Shown: positions 18,819 through 28,560, numbered from the stretch's first letter. The stretch: DNA of 64,000 nt from Cytophagales bacterium (GCA_013298125.1 JAAFJP010000003.1:62001-126000); one strand, 5' to 3'. The notes: a model not told the origin generated them from the sequence alone. Numbers and translations are program-made.

Positions 18819-21800
18819 TTAAAATCCCAATGAAAGATTAAATCCTAAACTTCTCGAATTTGGTAGTTCTCCATAAGCAAAACCTTGTTGGTTTGAACCA
18901 AATCTGTCTGCCTCTGGGTCGATATGGGGCGTATTTTTGAATAAAATTGCCAAATTGCGACCTACCATTGAAATTTTAGCTGACTGGATTCCAAGTTTCG
19001 ACAAAACAGATTTTGGAATATTATAGCCAAAAGAAACTTCTCTTAATTTCACGTAAGAGGCATCAAAAATGGCAGCTTCGTGATAACGGCGTGGGTTGTT
19101 GTAACCATAAAATTGATTAGCCGCCACAATCACATCATTTGGAACATATTGAGGATTTTCAGGAGAACCAATATTCATGACCCCTTTTCCAATCACACCC
19201 TCTTCACGTCCGATGGCGGTTTCAGCGTATTGACCAGTCCAACGAGCCGTGCCAGTTCCTTCGTCATAAATATCACCTCCTATTTTTGCATCAATCAAGG
19301 CATTCAAGACGAAGTTTTTGTAAGAAAATGTATTAGAAAAACCTCCTAACCAATCAGGTTGTACATTTCCCAATATTCTTGGCGTTGATTCTACGACGGG
19401 AAGACCGTTGGCAAAAACTTTTTGTCCGTCGGATGCATGAAGAAAACCAATACCAAACAAAGACCCATAAGGCTCTCCTACCCTTGCAATTGACGTAACC
19501 CCACGTCTTTCTTGCAAAGTAAAAGTTGTCAGCCCCTCGGCTAACTCAACTACCTGATTGCGATTGCGAGAATAGTTCAAGGACATATCCCATTTCAAAC
19601 CTCTAATCGATTCAAGTACTTTTGCAGATAGCGTTATTTCAATACCATTGTTAGTGATTTTTCCTGCATTCAAAATACGTTTGTCATAACCACTTGCCTT
19701 AGAAATTTCAACGCCAAGTATCTGATTTTGAGTTGTTTGATTGTAATAAGTCAGATCCAAACCGAATCTATTTTTTAAGAATTTCAAATCAAGACCAACT
19801 TCAATACCTGTGGTAATTTCAGGTTTCAGTTGAGAATTGGCAATTGTTAAATTCTCAAAATAAGCGGGTAAAGAACTGTTCCAAGACCCTCCTGCACGGA
19901 AAGTTTGCAGCAATTGGTAAGGGTCTGCATCGTTGCCTACCTGAGCCCAACTACCTCTCAATTTTGCATAAGAAAGAATGTCTTTTGAAAAATTCATCAA
20001 GTCAGAAACAACAGCACTGGCAGAAACGGAGGGATAAAAATACGAGCGTGCATTGGCAGGAAGGGTACTTGACCAGTCGTTACGAGCGGTAATATCCAAG
20101 AAAAGAGCATTCAAATAGCCTAACTGAACTGAGCCATAAGCACTCTGAACTTCTGATTTTTCGATACGACTTTCAATGGAATTCTGACTTGGATTTGAGT
20201 TGGCTAAATTATACACTCCATCAACTACCAATTCTCCCACAAATGCGTAGTTACGCTTATAAAAATTAGTTCTCAATGCTCCACCAACCGAAGCAACCAC
20301 AGAAAAGTCTTTTGAAAGTGATTTATCGAACGTCAAAAGTGCATCATGATTTGTTTCCTGACGACGCAAAACTTCCTCAGAATATCGTCCAGGTGTTTTA
20401 TTGCCATTTCTAACCCTTTCAAAATTCACTATATTGATACGTGTATCAGACCAAACATCCGTACCACTTCTCAACATCAATTTGACTGATGGGGCAATGG
20501 CAAAATTCAAGGCAAGATTTCCAACTAAACGGTCTTTATCGTTCGTAAAGGGCAATAATTCACTCAAATAAAAAGGATTTGTAAAGAAAGTATGTTGCCA
20601 GTTTGGCGGGTCGGTATCAGGTAATCTGTTAGGAAGTGACCTTTGAATATGGGTTGCAGAATAATCTCTCCAATTGTAGAGCTGATCCCAAGAAACATGA
20701 CGGTGCGACCAGATAAATTGGTCTCCACTTTGATAGGTTCGGTTTCCACCAGACTTGGCATATTCCGCAGAGACGATGGCAGTCATAAATTTAGAAACCT
20801 TGTAATTTGAATTAATTTTTAGGTTATTTCTATAAAAATCGTTGAAAGCCATGATACTTTTTTGGTCTAAACGACCCACGCTCAACCTAAAACTTCCTTT
20901 GTCGTTTCCGCCTGAGATGGCAATATTATTAGTTACAGACGTTCCTGTGTCCCAATATTCATCCCAGTTATTAGATTGAGGTGTCAAAGGTGCAACTCCC
21001 GTTCCTGTAAACCATTGTCTCACCAAACGACCATCCAAAGGAGCTCCCCAACTTTCATCTGTACCTTCTGTACCTGTTGTTCTGCCTGGAATTACTGAAC
21101 CATAAGCCGCTCGGTATTGGTCGTAGGCATCGGGCGTAATAGCCCCACTCCAACCATCTGAATACCATGTTACGTATCCTGAACCACCTCCATAAGTATT
21201 TTGGAAATTTGGTTTAACCAAAGGTCGTTCCGCCGTAAAGTTTGAATTGATTTCGATACCAAGCCCTTTTGTACCTGCACCGTCTTTGGTGGTTACTAAA
21301 ATAACGCCATTGGCAGCCCTTGAGCCGTACAAAGCCGCAGCGTTTGGACCTTTCAGAACAGAAATTTCTTTGATATTATCTGGACTTATTTCTGATAATC
21401 CTCCTCCAAATTGTTTGTCAAATTGCTGTTGAATCGGAACACCGTCCACTACAATTAGGGGTTGATTATTACCAGAAACAGAAGATGCTCCTCGAATTTG
21501 AATGGTTGAGCCACTACCTGCACCACCATTTCCACTAATTCTAACTCCTGCAATTTTGCCTGAAAGCCCGTTTGCCACATTATTAGAACGTGCTTCGGTT
21601 AGGTTATCGCCTTTGATTTCCTGTTGAGAATAACCTAACGACTTCTTTTCACGAGTGATACCAAGGGCAGTTACAACAACCTCATTTAATTCTAAGTTAT
21701 TTGGAATCATAGAAATTGAAAAGGAAGTTTTATTATCAATTTTTACTTCGGTTGAAGAATATCCAATTGAAGTAATTATCAAAATATTACTACTTGCGGG

Positions 21801-21986
21801 GACTTTCAAGGTAAATTTTCCATTTGCATCCGTAACAGTACCATTGACAGTACCTTTAATGAGGATGGAAGCACCAGGAAGCAAACCATCTTTTTCAGAA
21901 CTCACCACTCCCGTGATGACTCTATCTTGTGCCATTATCGCTGTGGATAAAAACATAAAAATTAGTAGGTAAATGTTCTTCATCAT
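18819..21986 (-). CDS. SusC/RagA-type TonB-dependent outer membrane transporter
   Basis: A 1055-residue outer-membrane barrel that imports the substrate handed over by SusD, powered by TonB. Order of parts: signal peptide (about residues 1-20, ending IMAQ), carboxypeptidase-regulatory-like domain (ITGVVSSEKDGLLPGASILIKG), a short TonB-box region, plug domain with NGLSGKIAGVRI, GSTIQIRGASS and PLIVVDGVPI, then a long beta-barrel with a terminal aromatic strand (LGFNLSLGF). Length is normal. Met1 and Met2 are equally possible starts. A 750-base AT-rich region and a leader hairpin lie upstream. No ECF sigma or anti-sigma gene is adjacent. Confidence 0.96.
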   Translation of the reverse strand: MMKNIYLLIFMFLSTAIMAQDRVITGVVSSEKDGLLPGASILIKGTVNGTVTDANGKFTLKVPASSNILIITSIGYSSTEVKIDNKTSFSISMIPNNLELNEVVVTALGITREKKSLGYSQQEIKGDNLTEARSNNVANGLSGKIAGVRISGNGGAGSGSTIQIRGASSVSGNNQPLIVVDGVPIQQQFDKQFGGGLSEISPDNIKEISVLKGPNAAALYGSRAANGVILVTTKDGAGTKGLGIEINSNFTAERPLVKPNFQNTYGGGSGYVTWYSDGWSGAITPDAYDQYRAAYGSVIPGRTTGTEGTDESWGAPLDGRLVRQWFTGTGVAPLTPQSNNWDEYWDTGTSVTNNIAISGGNDKGSFRLSVGRLDQKSIMAFNDFYRNNLKINSNYKVSKFMTAIVSAEYAKSGGNRTYQSGDQFIWSHRHVSWDQLYNWRDYSATHIQRSLPNRLPDTDPPNWQHTFFTNPFYLSELLPFTNDKDRLVGNLALNFAIAPSVKLMLRSGTDVWSDTRINIVNFERVRNGNKTPGRYSEEVLRRQETNHDALLTFDKSLSKDFSVVASVGGALRTNFYKRNYAFVGELVVDGVYNLANSNPSQNSIESRIEKSEVQSAYGSVQLGYLNALFLDITARNDWSSTLPANARSYFYPSVSASAVVSDLMNFSKDILSYAKLRGSWAQVGNDADPYQLLQTFRAGGSWNSSLPAYFENLTIANSQLKPEITTGIEVGLDLKFLKNRFGLDLTYYNQTTQNQILGVEISKASGYDKRILNAGKITNNGIEITLSAKVLESIRGLKWDMSLNYSRNRNQVVELAEGLTTFTLQERRGVTSIARVGEPYGSLFGIGFLHASDGQKVFANGLPVVESTPRILGNVQPDWLGGFSNTFSYKNFVLNALIDAKIGGDIYDEGTGTARWTGQYAETAIGREEGVIGKGVMNIGSPENPQYVPNDVIVAANQFYGYNNPRRYHEAAIFDASYVKLREVSFGYNIPKSVLSKLGIQSAKISMVGRNLAILFKNTPHIDPEADRFGSNQQGFAYGELPNSRSLGFNLSLGF

Positions 21987-22009
21987 GAATGCTTGTTTTT
22001 TGGTTAAGA

Positions 22010-22074
22010 CCCTATTTGACCTAAATACTACCTTACTCCGACCGCTCGGTATAAGTAATATTTGGTCAAAAGGG
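22010..22074 (-). promoter_or_regulatory. Stem-loop in the probable susC leader
   Basis: CCCTATTTGACC (22010-22021) pairs with GGTCAAAAGGG (22064-22074) leaving one bulged base. The loop holds a second hairpin ACCG-CT-CGGT (22041-22050). It starts 24 bases before the susC ATG, so it is well placed to control translation. Inference only. Confidence 0.4.
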
Positions 22075-22686
22075 AAACTGTGAAGTGTAATATGGGCAAA
22101 GAATTGCCATGCTGACGCTCCAAAGAGAATCAGAAATCAATAAAATAAATTTATACTCAGAATACGATGGATTCCGTCCATCATTTGTGAATGAATTAAC
22201 TAAAAATAGTCAATCAACTCCGCTTTGATTTTTAGAAAAGATAATTTTAAAACACATCTCATTTTGCGGTCGGAAAGAATGTGCTTGAAGAAGAATAATT
22301 GCACTATTTTAATATTGTTAGTTAAAAATAGTATTCAAAAATTAAAAATAAAAATTATTTATTAAAAAAATATTAAAATATTAGAAAATAATTGTTTAAG
22401 TAATAAATTATATAAAATAAGTACAAAAAATAAGCAATTAATTTTAATAAATTGATTTAAATAATTAAAAATCAAGCAATTAGTGGAGTTATTAAATCTT
22501 AAAAATTTATCTATTTTTCTGAAAAATACTCATTTTTAAGTTTTAAAAACAAACTATTTATTCTATTTTTTTGAAAAATAATAAAATTTAGGTTTTTTAT
22601 CGAGAAAAAAACTACAAATTAAAATTGCACTTTTTAAATATGAGTATTTCTACTTTATAAAAAATAAGTACAAACTATCACAAAAA

Positions 22687-22714
22687 AAGGTAAAGTCTTG
22701 ATAGACTGTACCTT
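22687..22714 (-). terminator. Rho-independent terminator of rnz
   Basis: A 12-base stem with one mismatch around TGAT; on the minus strand it is followed by seven T residues. It lies 25 bases after the rnz stop. Confidence 0.85.
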
Positions 22715-22738
22715 AATATTAAACTTGAAAACCCTTAT

Positions 22739-23650
22739 TTAAAACTCAATATTCATCCCCTCCTCAGCCAAAACCGTATTGGGAAATACAGCTTTTGCTT
22801 CTTCCAAAAGCAAATCCAATTCTTTATATCTTGATGAAAAATGTCCAATAATTAACTTTCCGACCTTTGCCCGTTTGGCTACTTCACCCGCTTGTTTGGC
22901 AGTTGAATGATTTGTTTGAGTTGCTCTATTGATTAATTCATCCAAGAAAGTAGCTTCATGGTATAATAAATCTACATTTTTAACAATTTCAATGATTGGT
23001 TCGTGAAAAAGTGTATCAGAACAAAATGCGTAGCTTCTCGTCTTTCCAGAAGGCTTTGTAAATTCTGCATTAAGATATTTGACCGAACCATCTTCATTTA
23101 ACACATCCTCCCCTTCTTTCAATAACTTGATTTGTTCAATCGTCAAATCCTTGGGCATAGTTTCTTTGATGATTTTATGTTTTTGAGGTTTTTCTCTGAA
23201 TAAAAAACCACAACAAGGCACTCGATGCACTAAGGGAATGGTAGTTACCATAACTTGCTCATTTTCATACAATTGATATGATTTTTCTGTGTCAGTTTCA
23301 ATAAAATGAAGTTTGAAATTCAACCAAGCATCTGAATATTTTAATTGAATTGTTATAATTTCAGCCAAACCTTTTGGTCCAAAAACCCATAAATCCTCGG
23401 TTCTACGGTGCATATTTAGTGTAGAAATCAATCCAATTAATCCAAAATAGTGGTCGCCATGAAGATGGGTTATGAAGATATACTTTAATCTCGTAGTACG
23501 GAGTTTGTACCTAAGTAGCTGGTTTTGAGTACCTTCTCCACAGTCAATTAAATAGCCATCTTGCCCAATTTGAAAAAAATGTGCTGTTGGATTGCGTGTG
23601 AGTACGGGCGTGGCTGAACCTGTGCCTAAGATGGTTAAATTAAATGCCAA
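22739..23650 (-). CDS. rnz: Ribonuclease Z
   Basis: Endonuclease that trims the 3' end of precursor tRNAs. The 303 residues match bacterial RNase Z: LGTGSATP at the start, ECG-type loop IDCGEGTQNQLLRY, zinc motif HLHGDH at residues 62-67, the later ERLVHRVPCCGF-like segment with VHRVPC, AFCSDTLF, and the C-terminal TQTNHSTAKQAGEVA and IGHFSSRYK histidine motifs. Length is normal. Next upstream on the same strand is a STAS protein, separated by a repeat and a terminator, so they are probably separate transcripts. Confidence 0.96.
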   Translation of the reverse strand: MAFNLTILGTGSATPVLTRNPTAHFFQIGQDGYLIDCGEGTQNQLLRYKLRTTRLKYIFITHLHGDHYFGLIGLISTLNMHRRTEDLWVFGPKGLAEIITIQLKYSDAWLNFKLHFIETDTEKSYQLYENEQVMVTTIPLVHRVPCCGFLFREKPQKHKIIKETMPKDLTIEQIKLLKEGEDVLNEDGSVKYLNAEFTKPSGKTRSYAFCSDTLFHEPIIEIVKNVDLLYHEATFLDELINRATQTNHSTAKQAGEVAKRAKVGKLIIGHFSSRYKELDLLLEEAKAVFPNTVLAEEGMNIEF

Positions 23651-23679
23651 TGGTTTTTATTTTAAAAGTCGTATGTTGT

Positions 23680-23743
23680 AAGTCTTTAAGTCATAAGAAA
23701 AAATCGCTACAAAATTAACTTATGACTTACGACTTAAAGACTT
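23680..23743. repeat. Imperfect inverted repeat of AAGTC words
   Basis: AAGTCTTTAAGTC (23680-23692) is matched in reverse at 23731-23743, and both arms extend imperfectly through further copies of AAGTC/GACTT words (for example CTTATGACTTACGACTT from 23719). It lies between rnz and the STAS gene. Confidence 0.75.
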
Positions 23744-23752
23744 ATGACTCAT

Positions 23753-23792
23753 AAAAAAGCCTCATCAAACTAACGTCAGACAAGGCTTTTTT
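23753..23792. terminator. Terminator downstream of the STAS gene
   Basis: AAAAAAGCCT (23753-23762) pairs with AGGCTTTTTT (23783-23792). On the minus strand the stem ends in a T-run, 18 bases after the STAS-domain stop. Confidence 0.7.
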
Positions 23793-23810
23793 GTTTGTAT
23801 ATTCTGAAAA

Positions 23811-24239
23811 TCAATAGTCTTCTTCTTTGCCTCCACCATCGCCATATTCACCGTGGTCGTATTCATCATCTTCGTCCGACTGGAAATCATTTTCCAATTC
23901 ATTCAAATAAACAGCATCAATGGCTTCTTGAACTGTTGGCATAACCGTCAAATCTTCAATTTTGGCGGCATCTAATTGGTCGATGATTTCGTCATTTTTG
24001 GTAACAATAATCAAAAGCCCTAATTCGTTCAAGCAAATTTTGTTGGCTTTGCGAATCACAGAAATGCCGAAACCATCTAATTCTTCGATTGAATTAAATT
24101 CTACAATCATATTGCCATAGCCTTCTCTGAATAGTTTTCTGACAACATTTTCGAGGTCGACTGAATTCTCTTGTGTTAAAGATGTCTCTTTAAGTTCGAT
24201 TAGAGCGTATTGCTCGTTTTTTTCTACCTTAAATTCCAT
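23811..24239 (-). CDS. STAS-domain protein (anti-sigma factor antagonist-like)
   Basis: A 142-residue protein. Residues 1-110 fit a STAS domain: beta start YALIELKE, the central IVEFNSIEELDGFGISVIRKA, where the Asp-Gly pair stands in the place of the phosphorylatable DSS/DSG loop, and LLIIVTKNDEIIDQLDAAKI. The usual serine after Asp is replaced by Gly, so regulation by phosphorylation is doubtful. The last 25 residues are strongly acidic (DEDDEYDHGEYGDGG). It lies between purC and rnz; its partner is unknown. Confidence 0.75.
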   Translation of the reverse strand: MEFKVEKNEQYALIELKETSLTQENSVDLENVVRKLFREGYGNMIVEFNSIEELDGFGISVIRKANKICLNELGLLIIVTKNDEIIDQLDAAKIEDLTVMPTVQEAIDAVYLNELENDFQSDEDDEYDHGEYGDGGGKEEDY

Positions 24240-24392
24240 AAAATAAAATTATAATTTTGATGTAAGTATTCGTTTAGAAATAATTTTTGTTGTTCCAAAT
24301 CTAAAAAATATTTCTAAGTATCTACTAATCAGAAACTTATGTACATTTTTAAACTTAACAACTTATAGACTTAAAACTTAACGACTTTTTAA

Positions 24393-25337
24393 TTACTGAT
24401 TTGAAGCCAAGTAATTATTAATATTAGTTTCAACTCTATTTAAAACGTTTTCAGAAATATCTTTCTCAAATTTCTTGCCACTTACTTTTTCAAAAAGCTC
24501 AATGTATCTTTCCGAAATTTGATTAATCCATTCGTCAGTCATTTCTGGAACGAATTGCCCTTCTTTTCCTTGAAAATTATTGGCAATCAACCATTCTCTA
24601 ACAAACTCTTTCGATAATTGTTTTTGAGGTTCTCCTTTTTCTTGACGTTCTGAATATCCTTCTGAATAAAAATATCTCGATGAATCAGGCGTGTGAATCT
24701 CGTCAATCAACGTGATTTGACCATTTATATTACCAAATTCATATTTTGTATCAACTAAAATCAAACCTTGTTGAGCCGCCATTTCAGTTCCACGAGAGAA
24801 CAATGCCAAGGTATATTTTTCTAATTGCGAATATTCTTCCTCAGAAACCAATCCTTGCGAAAGAATCTCCTCTCTCGAAATATCCTCATCATGTCCTTCA
24901 TGAGCTTTGGTAGTAGGCGTAATGATGGGCGTTGGTAACTTATCATTTTCCTTCAAACCTTCTGGCAAAGTTACGCCACACAGAATCCTCAATCCAGACT
25001 TGTAGGTACGCCACGCATGACCAGCTAAATACCCACGAACAACCATTTCGACAGGATAAGTCTCACATTTCAAACCCACACTAACATTAGCGTCGGGCGT
25101 AGCTACGAGCCAGTTAGGCACTACATCACGAGTAGCATTCAAAAAATGTTCTGCAATTTGATTTAGCACTTGTCCTTTGTAAGGAATCGCTCTTGGCAAA
25201 ACCACATCAAAGGCAGAAATCCTATCAGAAGCCACCATAACTAACAGATTTTCAAAGGAATAGACATCACGAACTTTACCTTTGTAGAAACCAGTTTGAT
25301 TTGGGAAATTAAAATTTGTTGTATTTATTGTGCTCAT
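24393..25337 (-). CDS. purC: SAICAR synthase (phosphoribosylaminoimidazole-succinocarboxamide synthase)
   Basis: ATP-dependent step of purine synthesis joining aspartate to CAIR. The 314 residues are of the longer, yeast Ade1-like kind. Visible motifs are [30 protein letters not shown] near the start, [41 protein letters not shown] and [13 protein letters not shown]. All are conserved catalytic and binding segments. It is a single purine gene without pur neighbours. A word-repeat hairpin separates it from the thiolase gene upstream. Confidence 0.97.
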   Translation of the reverse strand: MSTINTTNFNFPNQTGFYKGKVRDVYSFENLLVMVASDRISAFDVVLPRAIPYKGQVLNQIAEHFLNATRDVVPNWLVATPDANVSVGLKCETYPVEMVVRGYLAGHAWRTYKSGLRILCGVTLPEGLKENDKLPTPIITPTTKAHEGHDEDISREEILSQGLVSEEEYSQLEKYTLALFSRGTEMAAQQGLILVDTKYEFGNINGQITLIDEIHTPDSSRYFYSEGYSERQEKGEPQKQLSKEFVREWLIANNFQGKEGQFVPEMTDEWINQISERYIELFEKVSGKKFEKDISENVLNRVETNINNYLASNQ

Positions 25338-25363
25338 AATTTCTAAGTTGCTAAGTTACAAAA

Positions 25364-25412
25364 TTGCTAAGTTGTTAAAAAAAGAGAACGCTCCATCTTA
25401 ACAACTTAGCAA
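25364..25412. repeat. AAGTTGCTAAGTTG-type inverted repeat
   Basis: Fifteen-base perfect arms (25364-25378, 25398-25412) with a 19-base loop, flanked by further degenerate copies of the same word (CTAAGTTGCTAAGTTAC at 25343-25359 and CAACTT words to 25460). It fills the purC-thiolase spacer. Confidence 0.85.
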
Positions 25413-25465
25413 CTTAAATATTATCAACTTTAAACTTAATATCTTTGTAACTTTTCAACTTAAAC

Positions 25466-26647
25466 CTACATTCTTTCAATTACCATTGCCGTAGCACCAC
25501 CACCACCATTACAAATACCAATAGCACCGTAACGACCCATCGTTTGTTTTAAGACTGATGTTAATGTTGTTAAAATTCTTGCTCCTGATGCTCCAAGTGG
25601 ATGTCCCATTGCAACAGCACCACCGTAAATATTTACTTTTTTAGGAGAAATCTCCAACATTTTTTCAAACGCCAAAGGTACTACTGAAAATGCTTCGTTT
25701 ATCTCAAAATAATCAATTTCTTCTTTGATTAAATTTGCCATTTTAACCGCTTTCTGAACCGCAGCAACTGGCGAAGTCGTAAATAAAGCTGGCTCTTGCT
25801 CAACATCCACAAAGCTCAATATCTTCGCCAAAGGCAACAAACCCATTCTTTCAGCCTTTTTTCTTGACATCAAAACTACTGCCGAGGCACCGTCATTGAT
25901 ATTTGAAGCATTGGCAGCCGTAACAGTTCCTCTTTTCTCAAAAGCTGACTTTAACGTTGGGATTTTTTCAAAATTTACTTTATCAACGTCTTCGTCTTCC
26001 CTAATCGTTACGATTCCGTGCTTAGTTTGTATTTCGACAGGGACAATCTCATTATCAAAATAACCTTTATCACGTGCCGCAGCGGCTCTTTTGTATGATT
26101 CGATGGCATAATTATCTTGTGCCTCACGACTGATACCATATTTTCGGGCAGTTTGGTCAGCAAAGAATCCCATCGCAATATTGTCGTAAGCATCGGTAAG
26201 TCCGTCTTTTTCTAATCCGTCCACCAAAGTAGTTGAACCATATTTTGAGCCAAATCTTGCGTTTGGAACGTAGAATGGGGCATTTGACATACTTTCCATA
26301 CCACCAGCCACAGCAATTTCTGTTTGACCTAACATTATGCTTTGGGCGGCATAAATGATGGCTTTTGCACCCGAAGCACAAACTTTATTGACCGTCGAGC
26401 AACGAACGGGGTATGGCAATCCAGCACCCAAAGCCGCTTGACGAGTTGGGTTTTGTCCGACATTTGCAGAGATGACATTTCCCATGATTACTTCTTCAAC
26501 CAATTCAGGTTTTATACCAGCCTTTTCGATGGCACCTTTGATGGCTATACTACCTAATTGCGTGGCTGAGAGACTTGCTAATGCTCCGCCAAAACTTCCA
26601 ATCGGCGTTCTGACCGCCGACACAATATATACTTCTTGTATGCTCAT
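25466..26647 (-). CDS. Acetyl-CoA C-acetyltransferase (thiolase)
   Basis: Degradative/biosynthetic thiolase of 393 residues that joins or splits acetoacetyl-CoA. The acyl-accepting Cys90 is in VNKVCASGAKAI, the histidine in NEAFSVVP follows, the second catalytic block is MGHPLGASGAR, and the C-terminal catalytic cysteine is in GICNGGGGA. Length is that of the tetrameric AtoB/PhaA type. It lies 13 bases after the TPR gene stop, so it is probably the last gene of a unit with the Bat-type genes, though no metabolic link is obvious. Confidence 0.95.
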   Translation of the reverse strand: MSIQEVYIVSAVRTPIGSFGGALASLSATQLGSIAIKGAIEKAGIKPELVEEVIMGNVISANVGQNPTRQAALGAGLPYPVRCSTVNKVCASGAKAIIYAAQSIMLGQTEIAVAGGMESMSNAPFYVPNARFGSKYGSTTLVDGLEKDGLTDAYDNIAMGFFADQTARKYGISREAQDNYAIESYKRAAAARDKGYFDNEIVPVEIQTKHGIVTIREDEDVDKVNFEKIPTLKSAFEKRGTVTAANASNINDGASAVVLMSRKKAERMGLLPLAKILSFVDVEQEPALFTTSPVAAVQKAVKMANLIKEEIDYFEINEAFSVVPLAFEKMLEISPKKVNIYGGAVAMGHPLGASGARILTTLTSVLKQTMGRYGAIGICNGGGGATAMVIERM

Positions 26648-26660
26648 AAATTAATTATAT

Positions 26661-27290
26661 TTACCAGTTTTGAGTGATTTTTGATTCTTTGTTTTTAACT
26701 AAATTTTGTTTTTGTTGAATATATTGAATTTCATTATTTTTCATTCCATCTAAAATGGTTTTTGCCTTTTCAAGTGTCAAACCGTAGTTTTTCAAAGTTT
26801 TCAATAACTCTTTTTGAGAATTATCTTTGGCAACCTCCGCTTTTTCCTCCTTTGTTTGGGGCGGAGGATTCATCTGATTATTCTTGGGTTTGGGTGCGTT
26901 TTGGGGTAATTTATTTTTGGGATGGTATATACGTTTTAACAATTCATAATTAAAACGAGCCACTTCATTGTCTGGTTTCAAAATCAACGCTTCTTTAAAT
27001 AAACTCAATGCTCTTGCGGTATCTTTGGTATTACAAAAAATGATTCCTAATTGAGAGTAAGTTGTCGATGCCAAAAGGGGTTCTTTTAAACTCACCAATT
27101 GAGCGTATTTTCTTCGGGCTGCCAAGGTATCATTCGCCTCAAATAATGCGTGTGCATGGTTTAAAGTAACTTCGGCGGGTGTAAAAAAAGATTGTTTTGC
27201 CAATAACTGATACTGCGACGATGCCTCTGAATAATTTCCTTGAAGATAAGCCCTTTGTGCTCCAATAGTAGCTTCGTTACGAACATTCAC
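26661..27290 (-). CDS. TPR protein of Bat (aerotolerance) type, start uncertain
   Basis: A TPR protein of at least 209 residues: RAYLQGNYSEASSQYQLLAKQ, LGIIFCNTKDTARALSLFKEALILKPDNEVARFNYELL. A proline/lysine-rich linker and a C-terminal helix region with EKAKTILDGMKNNEIQYIQQK follow, matching BatC/BatE proteins. I give the GTG at 27290 as start. However, the frame stays open for 27 more codons to a TAA at 27372-27374 and there encodes a hydrophobic segment (TFIFYIFLWILDNSS) like a signal anchor, with no ATG, GTG or TTG to begin it. The neighbour upstream is a von Willebrand A protein, the usual Bat partner. Confidence 0.75.
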   Translation of the reverse strand: MNVRNEATIGAQRAYLQGNYSEASSQYQLLAKQSFFTPAEVTLNHAHALFEANDTLAARRKYAQLVSLKEPLLASTTYSQLGIIFCNTKDTARALSLFKEALILKPDNEVARFNYELLKRIYHPKNKLPQNAPKPKNNQMNPPPQTKEEKAEVAKDNSQKELLKTLKNYGLTLEKAKTILDGMKNNEIQYIQQKQNLVKNKESKITQNW

Positions 27291-27512
27291 TTTCGTAAAA
27301 GAACTATTGTCGAGTATCCAAAGAAATATGTAAAATATGAAAGTGTTGATATCTGTTAGAGTTGTTATGTTTTAAGTTAATAAGTTGGTAAATTATACAA
27401 ATCTAAATAAATCAAATAATTATCAAATTAAAAAAAGCCAAATGCTGACAGCTAATTGCCGAAAGCCAACATAAATCCAACGATGTAGAAAGGAGAAAAC
27501 TTAGGGGAAGGA

Positions 27513-28472
27513 TTACAATTGAAACGTTCTTACCGTGAAGAATACGTCAATTATGAGCAAAAATAATGCAATGATTAGAAAATAAAAATATTTATTTGCA
27601 ATAACATCAACTTGTCTTTCATCAATAAGGTTTGAAGCTACTTGTTCAACGTCCGAAATAAGAGCATTAAAACTATTGGATATCGAACTGATTTCCAAAT
27701 ACTTACCACCTGTTTTTGAGGCTAATTTTTTAAGAAAATTTGCTTCTAATTTAGTTACAACAATATTTCCATCCTCATCTTTTTTATAACTATTTCCTTG
27801 ACGTAATGTTATGCCATTTGTTGTTCCAATACCAACTGCAAAGAAATTTATGCCATTTTGTCTTATTTTTGAAATTAAAGTTGAATTTTCAGAACCAAAA
27901 TTTTCTCCATCACTAATCAAGACAATTACTTTTGATTTGGTTTTTGTTTTGGTCTTTGATAGTTTTTCTAAGGCTAATTCAAGGGCTGGGGTAAAATTTG
28001 TTCCACCTTTGGGCAGTAAATTGGTATTAATTTGGGGTACAAATAAGTTGATGGCATTTCTATCAAATGTCAAGGGGGATAACATAAAAGCATTCTCCGA
28101 AAAAACCACAAGCCCTACCCTATCCTTATTAAAATGATTGACAAAACGATTGATTTCAAATTTGGCTTTTTCTAACCTACTTGGCTGAATATCAGTCGCA
28201 TCCATTGATTTTGAGATGTCAATCAGGAGAAAAATATCTTTTCCCTCCGCCTTCAATGTTCCTTTTATATCGCCAAATGATGGATTCAGAAGTGCCAAAA
28301 GAATCAATGAAAAATAGATGGTTCTAAGGATAAATTTCAATACACTCGAACGGGCAGACGTACCGAGACGTTTGGCAATCCAGAATATACGACCAAAATA
28401 AATGAGGTATAAAATGAAAAATATTGCCAAAAACCACTGTTCGGTTATGCTAAAATCGGAGGTTAGATTCAT
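27513..28472 (-). CDS. BatA-like von Willebrand factor A membrane protein
   Basis: Membrane-anchored VWA protein (319 residues) of the Bacteroidota aerotolerance operon. Two N-terminal helices (residues about 10-27 and 50-66), then the VWA domain with the MIDAS metal site DISKS, the threonine in KGGTNFTP and the aspartate in ISDGEN, and a C-terminal helix (YFYFLIIALFLLIIDVFF). The usual operon also has moxR, a DUF58 protein, batB and batD; here only the TPR gene accompanies it, so this is a reduced set. Function of Bat proteins is linked to oxidative stress and envelope processes but is not settled. Confidence 0.88.
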   Translation of the reverse strand: MNLTSDFSITEQWFLAIFFILYLIYFGRIFWIAKRLGTSARSSVLKFILRTIYFSLILLALLNPSFGDIKGTLKAEGKDIFLLIDISKSMDATDIQPSRLEKAKFEINRFVNHFNKDRVGLVVFSENAFMLSPLTFDRNAINLFVPQINTNLLPKGGTNFTPALELALEKLSKTKTKTKSKVIVLISDGENFGSENSTLISKIRQNGINFFAVGIGTTNGITLRQGNSYKKDEDGNIVVTKLEANFLKKLASKTGGKYLEISSISNSFNALISDVEQVASNLIDERQVDVIANKYFYFLIIALFLLIIDVFFTVRTFQL

Positions 28473-28560
28473 GTTGCCCTGTCGGGGAAATTTCCATTGC
28501 GGGTTTGTTCTTCATGCGAAAATAAGCAAAAGAGATTAAGATAACAAGATTTGATTTTCT

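Larger units (their letters stand above)
21987..22738. other. AT-rich region upstream of susC, no gene
   Basis: About 750 bases with no credible coding frame. The half near susC holds two stem-loops and the short palindrome GATGGATTCCGTCCATC around 22165. The half near rnz is almost pure A/T with a terminator at its end. The susC promoter must be here, but I found no exact TAnnTTTG box. Confidence 0.6.

Noticed and set aside
21987-22738. Replication origin or DnaA-box cluster in the AT-rich region before susC
   Set aside because: I saw no cluster of TTATCCACA-type boxes and no dnaA, dnaN or partition genes nearby.
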